Source: Spirosoma sp. KUDC1026
GTDB taxonomy: Bacteria > Bacteroidota > Bacteroidia > Cytophagales > Spirosomataceae
Assembly (NCBI RefSeq): GCF_013375035.1
Contig: NZ_CP056032.1
Span: 2,030,001 to 2,094,000 of the forward strand
Length of the DNA: 64,000 bases
Reading direction: 5' to 3'
Shown: in pieces, positions 44,377 to 52,200 of the stretch
How the letters are laid out: each line of letters starts with the position of its first letter
How positions within the stretch are numbered: the first letter of the stretch is position 1
The notes under the pieces: model-generated
The model's database searches: none
Seen by the model: the letters and a program-made list of their open reading frames with translations, nothing else
Told to the model about the DNA's origin: nothing
Program-made: the position numbers and the translations under genes

Positions 44377-45723
44377 TGTCACGTCCTGCCAAAAGTTGAC
44401 AGGTTTTAAGATTTATTTTCTTCAGAAATCGGAGCTGACGTCGGCTCCGGTTTTTTTATTCGATACGTTTTGATCGTCACTTTATCCTGTTGGTGCATTT
44501 GATAGGGTATTAGATACGAACAAATGGAATGAGGACGTAACTCATTATTAAGCCGAATGCTCTTAATAACCAGAGGCTCCACTTCCTGTTCCGCCCCCGA
44601 CAAATCACCTAAACCAAATTCAGCTTTCAAGATCCCGTTGATCCCTTCGGCCACTGCGTTGTCATAAGGGCTGCCATCCTGTGTAGTGCTGATGCAAAAC
44701 TGGGACCTTTTCAATACGTCAGTATAGGTGCGGCTACGGTATTAAAGCCCACGATCGGAATGGTGGATCGTAGACTGCTTGTAGCAACGATTCGCCAGCG
44801 CCATCTGTAGCGCTTTCACGGAAGAGGTGGCCAACATATCCTGACAAATTTCGTACCTCATAATGCGTTTGGAATACGCATCACTCACCAGATACAGATA
44901 ATAGTGCCCCTGAGGAGTTAGTAATTAGGTAATGTCTGCTACCCATAACTCTTCCGGTACACTAGGCACCAAGCCTTTGGCTAAATCAGGGTACTGCCGC
45001 ATCCAGCCCCTGGAATCCGTCGTTTTGACATAGCTCCGTTTCCTTTTGACTAACATTCCCTGGCTCCTCAGCAGATCGAAGAGGGCATCACGACCAATGC
45101 AATAGCCGTCTTGGATCAGCATATAGTGCAGTTTTGCGCGTGCCAACGCGAGGTAGCTGTTGGCGGTACAACTGAATCTGATGAAGAAGGGGCCCTGGCT
45201 TCTGCTGGGCTTGCTGGGTGGTCTACTGCCGTTGGAAATACGCCTGTTTGCTAACCCCAAATCCGCGGCAAAGTGGCTCAATCGGTAGCGCTTCCTCTCG
45301 ACTCGAGTGCTCGACAACTGGGTACCATCTTTTTTTAGGATGCTAATTCCTTCTTGCTGTTCAGTAATTTCCACCAAGGTCTGGTGGGCTTTCACTTGCG
45401 CCAAGGCATTGGCCAGGGCCTGTTCCAGTTCTTTAATTCGCTGTTTTGGGGGATCGTTCAAGGGGCGTCCCATTTGGGTATGTTGGCGAGTTGGGTAAGC
45501 TAATCTACCATACTTTCAGCACCAGTTCAAGATGGTTGAGTTGCCTTTGATGCCATATTTGATCGCCAGTCGATCTTTATTCAAAAGGCCCCTTCATATT
45601 CTTGAACAATCCTGCGTTTGAAGGCTACACTATACTTTCTGGCGGGGGGATTTGTTTTGGGCTTAACTGCTTGTCTGCTCATGAGTTGGCTAAATTGGAG
45701 TCAACCTTTTTCAGAACGAGACA
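44377..45723 (-). mobile_element. Dead IS3-family element next to the CAU tRNA
   Basis: The outer ends read TGTC(A/T)CGT(C/T)CTG...GTTGAC in inverse orientation at 44377 and 45723, with TG...CA termini, a typical IS3 pattern. The 1,347-base length is normal. No target duplication is seen: CGAAAC is on the left and TGCTC on the right, so one flank has changed. The genes inside are broken, as described in the next entry. Confidence 0.8.
44406..45682 (-). pseudogene. Broken IS3-family transposase frames (orfA + orfB)
   Basis: An orfA start (MSRQAVKPKTNPPARKYSVAF) at 45682 runs into a frameshift near 45583. An in-frame TGA follows in the continuation DRLAIKYGIKGNSTILNWC. The frame then resumes from 45473 (MGRPLNDPPKQRIKELEQALAN; LSHFAADLGLANRR) to 44925, after which about 200 bases have no single frame. 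The C-terminal 102 residues (PYDNAVAEGINGILKAEFGL) are open at 44406-44714. The frame breaks make this a pseudogene. It is clearly a different IS3 member from the intact copy at 46,957. Confidence 0.85.
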
Positions 45724-45916
45724 TGCTCCCTGGTCCTGAAAAACTAGGCTAGTGAAGGCTCACCCGTATCCTAAGGACTGAACCATATTAGCGACGCTCA
45801 GCTGCTGGCCACTCAACGGTTGATAGTTACAATCGTTTCACAGAACGTTCCAAAGTGAGAAGCAACAATTAGTACGAAAATGGCAAAGGCTATAACGGTG
45901 AACCGTGACGCTTCGG

Positions 45917-46441
45917 TTATTGGGCTAATCGTAGACCGAAATCGTGACGCTTATCTACTACGCGCTTAATGAGCCCAATCTGGCCACAGTGGTACATGGT
46001 GTGCTTGATATTCCAATCAATGGCCTCTCGTTTTGTAGTGGCGATTGGATGAGGAGTAGGGGTTGGCTCTAACGGATTATCCAGTTCCGAAACTTGCAGC
46101 GTCGCTAGGATCGCCAACGACTTTTGTTGCATAACCAGTAAGTCAGATCCTAACTTAGCTGACTCTACTTTACCTACTGATTGGGCAGGACCAGATAGGG
46201 TGAACAACTCACTATATTCTCGGATAGGAAGCTTTTGGAGAATGTCCATTTGGTGGCCTCGAATGACCATTATAGAATGGAAATACTGACTGATAATCAA
46301 ATGCCCTACTTGCCAATCTATACTGGATTCGACCGTCGGCGGAATAATCTGCCACTTGATAAATGGCAAAGCCTCAACCAGCTTATTAGTCCACTGGTAG
46401 GCATCAGCGGTCTGGTTGATCAACATCTGGATTTCAGTCAT
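45917..46441 (-). CDS. DinB-family protein
   Basis: The 174-residue helical protein begins MLINQTADAYQWTNKLVEAL and has the three metal-ligand histidines expected of DinB/YfiT folds: one in DWQVGHLIISQ and two in IKHTMYHCGQIGL near residues 147-159. DinB proteins are metal-dependent, often thiol S-transferases of the bacillithiol type or unknown. It stands alone between two insertion elements. Its GC is lower than that of the core genes. Confidence 0.82.
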   Translation of the reverse strand: MTEIQMLINQTADAYQWTNKLVEALPFIKWQIIPPTVESSIDWQVGHLIISQYFHSIMVIRGHQMDILQKLPIREYSELFTLSGPAQSVGKVESAKLGSDLLVMQQKSLAILATLQVSELDNPLEPTPTPHPIATTKREAIDWNIKHTMYHCGQIGLIKRVVDKRHDFGLRLAQ

Positions 46442-46971
46442 GAGTAATTAACAAGTTTGGCTTGGCAGAAAAGCGGATTGTGTACTTATCGGCGAAGTTA
46501 TTGTAACTACCTCAAAAAGCTTGGGTGTGCTCGTTTTGAAATACGACTTTATGGTTAAGAGCGTGTTGGGGAATTGAGAAAGCTTGAGAGTCGTGTCAAC
46601 TTTGTGTCGACCAAGACATGAAGCAATGACTAAACAGTGGCAACCACTGACCGACCCTCAATGGGCCGCAATTTCGCCTTTCTTTGACCTTCGACGCAAG
46701 CGGACTCATAATTTGCGCCACATCGTAGACGCCTTGTTGTGGTTGCTTCGAACCGGCTGTCAGTGGCGTAACCTGCCCTCGCATTGGCCACACTGGCAGG
46801 CGGTGTACTACTATTTCGATCAGTGGAAACAGGCTGGTATATTTGAGCAGATCAACGCTGCTTTGAATCAACTCGACCGTCAGCAAGCCGGACGAGCAAG
46901 TCATCCATCAGTACTATGCATTGATTCACAAAGCGTTAAGTTGCATCCCATGATCTTGTCTTAGCCCCCTA

Positions 46972-47859
46972 TTAGCTGGACAAATTTTCTGAAAAGGTTG
47001 TGTCGTAAATTACCTGTGCTTCCTCCCATTTCTGCTGAGGTGTTACAAAACCAATCGAACGATGAAGACGGTGATTGTTGTAATGGAAAAAATAACGCCC
47101 TAACATTTCTTTGGCCTCATAATAGCTGTCAAATACATTGCGCTCGATCACATCATGTTCTAGAATGCTGTGAAAAGCTTCAATGTACGAGTTCTCTTCA
47201 GGGGTGGCCACATGAGTGAATTCCTGCTTGATTTCGGAGCTTTTCAAAAAGTTACGTACCGAGTGAGCAATGAATTGACTGCCATTATCATTGCGCAAAA
47301 TGACGCCCTTCAGTTCATGATTCCGGTTGATTCGTCGAAAAAGATTGATTAAGTCGATTTGACGAATACTGCCTTGGAATAGCCAATCCAGAATTTTGCG
47401 GCTATACACATCAATGACGCTCAACAGATAGTAATTCCGCCGTTCCCCTTCTACCCAGACGTATTTGATATCCCAGCACAGGTATTCCAAGGGCTTGGTC
47501 GCTTCGATTCGTCTGAATTTAACAAATTCCCGCTTGCCCATCGGTCGGATCACTTTGCCCAGAAGTAAATTATGCTCTTGCATGAGTCGATACACCTTTT
47601 TCTTATTGATTAAGTATTCTTTTTTCAACTCGTGGGTGATGTATTCGTAGCCAAGGGCATTGAACTCAACATCCAGCAGTTGCCGAATACTGACCACGAC
47701 CAGTTGGTTGTCTACCCACGATCCATCCCGTTTCATGGTTACCTGGCTGGGGCGTGCTCCAGGTCTACCTGATTGTGGTTGGTAGTAAAACACGCTCCGA
47801 GGTACACTAAGCCACTGGCATAACAGGGTACGACTTACTTGATTTTCAAACTGTTTCAT
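46972..47859 (-). CDS. IS3-family transposase OrfB, DDE integrase domain
   Basis: The 295-residue protein has the rve core with D130 in CWDIKYVW, D191 in LRNDNGSQF and E227 in NSYIEAFHS. The D-E spacing is 35 residues, as required. An HTH_21-like domain leads it (LDVEFNALGYEYITHEL). OrfA lies just before it, ending 5 bases upstream, and OrfB can also be made as an OrfAB fusion by a -1 frameshift at the A8 run near 47891-47898. In the -1 frame no stop lies between that run and the OrfB ATG. Confidence 0.93.
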   Translation of the reverse strand: MKQFENQVSRTLLCQWLSVPRSVFYYQPQSGRPGARPSQVTMKRDGSWVDNQLVVVSIRQLLDVEFNALGYEYITHELKKEYLINKKKVYRLMQEHNLLLGKVIRPMGKREFVKFRRIEATKPLEYLCWDIKYVWVEGERRNYYLLSVIDVYSRKILDWLFQGSIRQIDLINLFRRINRNHELKGVILRNDNGSQFIAHSVRNFLKSSEIKQEFTHVATPEENSYIEAFHSILEHDVIERNVFDSYYEAKEMLGRYFFHYNNHRLHRSIGFVTPQQKWEEAQVIYDTTFSENLSS

Positions 47860-47864
47860 GAGTG

Positions 47865-48176
47865 CTAGCTTCTCCTGGAGTGAATAGGAGTTTTTTTTAG
47901 TAGCTCACTTTTGATCTCCAGTTCCAAAGCTTGTTTTGCTACAATCCGCTTCAGGCGTTCATTTTCTTCTTCGAGCACTCGAAGCTGGGGATCGACGCGT
48001 GCGTAAGAATCTTTGAGGCCTTCTTTGCCTTTACTCAAATACTTCAATTTCCACTTGCGCAGCAGCGAAGGAGATAGATTGTATTTTCGACAAGTCTCGG
48101 CATGGCCGTCACGAATGGCTTCCTGGACGATAGAATAGCGGTCATCGGGAGTAAAACTCCGCCTTAATTTGCTCAT
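47865..48176 (-). CDS. IS3-family transposase OrfA, HTH DNA-binding protein
   Basis: I use the ATG at 48176 (MSKLRRSFTPDDRYSIVQE), 103 residues. It has the HTH_Tnp_1 pattern (ETCRKYNLSPSLLRKWKLKYLSKG) and a leucine-zipper tail (LRVLEEENERLKRIVAKQ). The longer frame reaches into the element's end. A run of eight A's (TAAAAAAAACT) near the end of the gene contains A-AAA-AAA, a standard slippery site. Confidence 0.9.
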   Translation of the reverse strand: MSKLRRSFTPDDRYSIVQEAIRDGHAETCRKYNLSPSLLRKWKLKYLSKGKEGLKDSYARVDPQLRVLEEENERLKRIVAKQALELEIKSELLKKTPIHSRRS

Positions 48177-48714
48177 GGTATCTGAATGTAAAAGGACTAA
48201 ACTGTTTTTACAATTTTGTCCAGTCATTCAGGGGGTTAAGACAATCTGTGAACAGCGCGGTCTAGACGGCAACAAGCGTATCAATGGCCGCAAACGAACT
48301 CTAATCGTGGATACCCAGGGGCGCTTGTGGGTAGCTGACGTATCGGCGGCTAACGAGGCTGACGGCCCCTTAGCCGTGCCATTGATCACCAACATGCTGT
48401 GGCGCGTAGGCGAACGGCTGGAGAAAATCTACGGCGATCAAGCTTATAACGGCGTGTTTGCCCGTGAGTTGGAGGGGTGGAGTATTGTATTTGAAAAAGC
48501 CTCGCGTCCCGAGTCCGCTCAAGGCTTTGTACCAGTAGCTAAGCGATGGGTAGTCGAACGCAGCATCGCTTGGACCAATTTCTTCCGCCGGATCGTCAAG
48601 GACTATGAGTATACGGTAGCTTCTTCGGTCAACTGGCTGTATTTGGCTAACATTCAAGTGATACTACAGCGTATTTGAGGTTTGAACCAAATGTAATTCC
48701 CCAACACGCTCTAA

Positions 48715-49059
48715 TAAAGTGAAGGGTCTATCCATTGCTAAACCGTCTTACAAAATCGCTCTTAACTGATATGAAGGAGCATCCATGCACTGCTTCATAA
48801 TTGGGGCGTTCATTGAAATACATCTTCACGGTTCATGACGATCAAACTGATTATATCGATGAAAACAATTGAAAACGTTATACCAGTTTGTAGTTGCTTT
48901 ATCTGAAGATGAACGCCTAACAATCATAAATTTAATCCGTTAAACGAAGATAATATCGGATCATCGCTTAATTAATAAAGCGTTTATAGCTTTCACGAGT
49001 TATACCCTTACTCGCGCTGACTACTTACTAACCATTCCAGAGTTGGGCTTGCATCAACT
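48715..49059. other. Gap after the IS5 element with no recognised feature
   Basis: These 345 bases are AT-rich and hold only short frames. I see no RNA gene, terminator or repeat that I would call. Confidence 0.5.
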
Positions 49060-49575
49060 ATGACGCCCTCATGCCAACCCTGGACCAAATCTCAGTTAGA
49101 AGCCAAGCTGATTCAACTGGACCACTTACTGAATCAAAACTGCTTTACCCGAGACGCTCTATATGAGCCTGCCACTGAAGCGGCTTTGATTGCCATTCTA
49201 CGATTAGAAGAAGCGCTACTAAATCAGACAGAGCTGGCTGGTAAGCGGATTGACTTCTTAGATGAGGTAGGTACCAACGGGCGTATCGAAGACATCACGA
49301 GTCTGCTGCAGGTAATCAACCGACATCTGTACGATTTTACTGGTTCAACAGGCGCAAATGCCGAGTATAAATGGCTACGAGTGATCACTCCTCAGATCAA
49401 TCATTTTTACGGGGCTGGCTGGGGCTACTTTCATTCTAATGGGGTTGTCTTTAGCTGTAGTCACGAGGATGAATTAGCCTTCTTTGTCGGGCCCTACCGG
49501 GTGTTCTTCTTTCGGCACTTAGTGCGGGCTTATCAGGAAGCCAGGCTCTATCTTACTCATGTACTGCCTGACTAA
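49060..49575 (+). CDS. Hypothetical protein (171 residues)
   Basis: The protein begins TPSCQPWTKSQLEAKLIQLD. The N-terminal half is helical (YEPATEAALIAILRLEEALL, and EDITSLLQVINRHLYDF). The C-terminal half is hydrophobic and aromatic (WGYFHSNGVVFSCSHEDELAFFVGPYRVFFFRHL). I recognise no family and see no signal peptide. It lies 92 bases before the transglutaminase gene, in the same direction, within the accessory tract. Confidence 0.6.
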   Translation: MTPSCQPWTKSQLEAKLIQLDHLLNQNCFTRDALYEPATEAALIAILRLEEALLNQTELAGKRIDFLDEVGTNGRIEDITSLLQVINRHLYDFTGSTGANAEYKWLRVITPQINHFYGAGWGYFHSNGVVFSCSHEDELAFFVGPYRVFFFRHLVRAYQEARLYLTHVLPD

Positions 49576-49667
49576 ATTACCGCCCTGATTATTTATATGA
49601 TAGACTTAATTCAGTCATGAACCTATGGTGGGCCGTAATCTCCTGCGGTCTTAATTAACGTTCCCGC

Positions 49668-50549
49668 ATGACGACACGTGTTGAACTCCTTCATCAGACG
49701 CATTATCACTATGAGCGGCCGGTCTTATTATCCGCTCAATGGGTGCGACTCAAACCAGCGGTTCATTGTCTATCTACGATCGAATCGTATCAACTCACCA
49801 TTGAGCCGACTAATCACCTGCGACACTGGCAGCAAGACCCGTTTGGTAATCTTGTGGCACGAATCGACTTTTTGGAGGTTGTTGAATCCGTGACCATTCA
49901 GGTTCAACTAATTGCCAAACTGGAGCCGGTTAATCCTTTTGATTTCCTAGTTGATGCCTGCGCTGATAACTTCCCCTTTATGTATGAGCCTCAGATTCGA
50001 AAAGCGCTGACATCCTATCTGGAAGTTACTGAACATGGGCCTCGCCTGACTCAATGGGTCCGCCAGATCAACCAACAGCCCAGGCGGAGCACGATTGATT
50101 TTTTGGTTGGCCTTACCCAACAAATCTACCAAATGATTTCGTACCAGAGTCGTCTCCAAGCGGGGGTGCAACCGGCAGAAGTAACGCTGCAGCGAGCGAG
50201 TGGCTCGTGTCGGGATTCGGCCTGGCTATTGGTGCAATTGATCCGTTCGCTCGGGCTAGCTACCCGGTTCGTTTCTGGCTATCTGGTACAACTAGCACCA
50301 GATACGCCTGGGGATACTCCTTCTGACGGGCTAGGCCGGGATACGTTTGACTTGCATGCTTGGGCTGAGGTTTACGTTCCAGGTGCTGGCTGGATCGGTC
50401 TGGATGCCACATCAGGCCTTCTGACTACTCAAGGCCATATTCCGCTTGCCTCAGCACCCGCCCCAGCTGGGGCGGCTCCTATTGAGGGGACAACCGAGTC
50501 CGTCAAAACATGGCTTACATACAGCAGTACTTTGATTCGTTTACCCTAA
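49668..50549 (+). CDS. Transglutaminase-family protein
   Basis: The 293-residue protein has the N-terminal bacterial transglutaminase-like domain (RVELLHQTHYHYERPVLLS). The catalytic triad is clear: Cys181 in ASGSCRDSAW, His near 229 in DLHAWAEVYV and Asp in IGLDATSG. This group (the two-domain Bact_transglu_N plus core) includes predicted amidohydrolases or proteases, often beside alpha-E and circularly permuted ATP-grasp genes, which are absent here. It has no signal peptide. A KAS III-like gene follows 105 bases later. Confidence 0.88.
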   Translation: MTTRVELLHQTHYHYERPVLLSAQWVRLKPAVHCLSTIESYQLTIEPTNHLRHWQQDPFGNLVARIDFLEVVESVTIQVQLIAKLEPVNPFDFLVDACADNFPFMYEPQIRKALTSYLEVTEHGPRLTQWVRQINQQPRRSTIDFLVGLTQQIYQMISYQSRLQAGVQPAEVTLQRASGSCRDSAWLLVQLIRSLGLATRFVSGYLVQLAPDTPGDTPSDGLGRDTFDLHAWAEVYVPGAGWIGLDATSGLLTTQGHIPLASAPAPAGAAPIEGTTESVKTWLTYSSTLIRLP

Positions 50550-50654
50550 ATAACGGCTGGGCTTGTTGACAACGGCCAAAAAAGGGCTTTAGAACCTATC
50601 AAACTGGGGCTTCTTCATCTACCTTAGTCGTCTACCATTTTATAAACCAACCCT

Positions 50655-51725
50655 ATGATTCGTTCGGTTATTACGGCTACCGGCAGCTACATCCCGGAAA
50701 CGATTGTTCGAAATCAGGATTTTCTGACTACTCCATTCTTCTCCCAGGATGGGCTTGCTCTAGCTACTCCTCCAACTACGCTGCTTGACCAGTTTGAAGC
50801 CATCACCGGCATTCACCAACGGCGCTACGCTCGCCCCCATCAGCAAGCCTCTGATCTAGGTTTACTAGCGGCCCAGCAAGCGCTAAGCAGCGCTGGTATT
50901 GACCCTGAAACGCTGGATTACCTGATTGTAGCGCATAATTTTGGGGATGTGGCTCACCAAAGCAACCGGGTGAGTTTAGTGCCTTCCCTGGCTTCGCGCA
51001 TCAAGGCTGGCCTGGCGATAAAGAACCCCCAATGTGTGGCCTATGATTTAGCCTTCGGCTGTCCAGGTTGGCTGGAGGGGGTTATCCAGGCGAACTATTA
51101 CATTCAGTCAGGTGACGCCCAGCGCTGTTTGATCATCGGTACCGAAACGCTATCGCGGGTGATTGATCCGGGCGACCGAGATTCTTTATTGTTTAGTGAT
51201 GGTAGTGGCGCCATAATTTTAGAAGCCTGCTCGACTGGTCAGACTGGTTTGCTGGCTCATCATACCCAGACCCATGCCTACGAGCATGTGAATTTGTTGA
51301 AAATGGACAAAGCCTACCAGCACACCGATGATAAGCGTGCTGATCGATTCATGAAAATGAGCGGGCGTAAACTATATGAATTTGCGTTGCAACAGGTGCC
51401 CCAGGTGATAAAAAGGGCATTGGATAAAGCAGGGATAAGCCTTACTGTGATCAAGAAAATCCTGATTCATCAGGCCAACCAGAAAATGGATGTAGCTATT
51501 CTGAATCGGCTGTTCAAGCTGTACGATCAAGAATGTCCTGACTTAGAGTTGATGCCCATGACGATTTCTTGGCTAGGCAATAGTTCGGTGGCAACAATAC
51601 CAACTTTATTGGATTTAATCCGGCGGGGCCAGCTTGTTAATCAACGTATCGCTGTCGGGGATACCATCGTTTTGGCCTCAGTAGGGGCTGGAATGAGCAT
51701 CAATGCGGTAGTCTATCAATTTTAG
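50655..51725 (+). CDS. 3-oxoacyl-ACP synthase III-like (FabH-type) ketosynthase
   Basis: The 356-residue thiolase-fold protein has the catalytic Cys136 in LAFGCPGWLEG, His near 270 in ILIHQANQKM and Asn near 308 in WLGNSSVATI. All three are intact. FabH enzymes condense acyl-CoA with malonyl-ACP to start fatty acids. This copy lies outside any fatty-acid operon and may act on a specialised substrate. Its insert LATPPTTLLDQFEAITG between strands is somewhat longer than in E. coli FabH. No ACP or tailoring gene is adjacent. Confidence 0.88.
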   Translation: MIRSVITATGSYIPETIVRNQDFLTTPFFSQDGLALATPPTTLLDQFEAITGIHQRRYARPHQQASDLGLLAAQQALSSAGIDPETLDYLIVAHNFGDVAHQSNRVSLVPSLASRIKAGLAIKNPQCVAYDLAFGCPGWLEGVIQANYYIQSGDAQRCLIIGTETLSRVIDPGDRDSLLFSDGSGAIILEACSTGQTGLLAHHTQTHAYEHVNLLKMDKAYQHTDDKRADRFMKMSGRKLYEFALQQVPQVIKRALDKAGISLTVIKKILIHQANQKMDVAILNRLFKLYDQECPDLELMPMTISWLGNSSVATIPTLLDLIRRGQLVNQRIAVGDTIVLASVGAGMSINAVVYQF

Positions 51726-52142
51726 TGAGGAACGACTCTCCCTTCCTAAGTCGGCAATGACTCTGGCTTTTAGCCAATGAGCACGAAACCGTACTAGTAG
51801 GGTGGCCCATTTCTAGACTAGTCGCTTCACTTGTGAAGGACACTTTCAGGCAAGTGACTGCAATTGGTGTGCCGACTCAGGCCGAACCGTGAATTTTACG
51901 GACGGCCCTTGCCATACGAAACGGCAACTGAACCTTATTAACAAACAGGCTTAGAGAAGTTTACAAAGATCATTCTTGCTAGGTAACCACTAATTACTTA
52001 TTATCTTAAAATGCTCCCAAGAGTGAGACGTCTTTGTGTATTGCTGATGCCAACGGCAAACCATCCGCCCGGCGGTCCGATTCCTTACCGTAGAACCATC
52101 CCCTTTGGCAACCAATACGATTAATAAGGGTCACTAAGCAAA
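51726..52142. other. Gap between the ketosynthase and the adhesin pseudogene
   Basis: These 417 bases carry no coding frame that I can support. Nothing was recognised except the adhesin terminator at the right end. Confidence 0.5.
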
Positions 52143-52175
52143 AACGCCCCGCCGGAGTAAACCAGACGGGGCGTT
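52143..52175 (-). terminator. Terminator after the adhesin pseudogene
   Basis: AACGCCCCG (52143-52151) and its inverse (52167-52175) flank a loop of 15 bases, just past the stop at 52201. Confidence 0.6.
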
Positions 52176-52200
52176 GCAACGAGTATAGGTTAAGATCGAC

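Larger units (their letters stand above)
46957..48243 (-). mobile_element. IS3-family element inserted in the IS5 transposase
   Basis: The 1,287-base element has TG...CA ends and imperfect inverted repeats of about 30 bases (TGTCTTA(G/A)CCCCCT...CTGGACAAA). It is flanked by the 4-base duplication ATCT (46953-46956 and 48244-48247). The two genes it carries are intact, so it is probably still mobile. Confidence 0.93.
46626..48678 (+). pseudogene. IS5-family transposase, split by IS3 insertion
   Basis: The N-terminal half starts at the ATG at 46626 (TKQWQPLTDPQWAAISPFF) and runs to 46956. The C-terminal half resumes at 48248 (CEQRGLDGNKRINGRKR) and ends at 48678. Joining the two after removing 46957-48247 gives one 253-residue frame across SVKLHPMI-CEQRG, with no stop. 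The DDE-type residues are seen as D in LCIDSQSVKL and D in LIVDTQGRL. The interruption is therefore the only lesion I can see. Confidence 0.9.
46559..48711 (+). mobile_element. IS5-family element, interrupted by an IS3-family element
   Basis: The perfect 17-base terminal inverted repeats are at 46559-46575 and 48695-48711 (GAGCGTGTTGGGGAATT). They are flanked by TAA on each side (46556-46558 and 48712-48714), a TNA-type duplication expected of the IS1031 subgroup of IS5. Without the inserted element and its duplicated ATCT the length is 862 bases. The transposase and its nested insert are listed next. Confidence 0.9.

Noticed and set aside
48169-48678. An independent 169-residue transposase gene
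   Set aside because: Its first 79 bases lie in the IS3 end. The rest is the C-terminal half of the split IS5 transposase.
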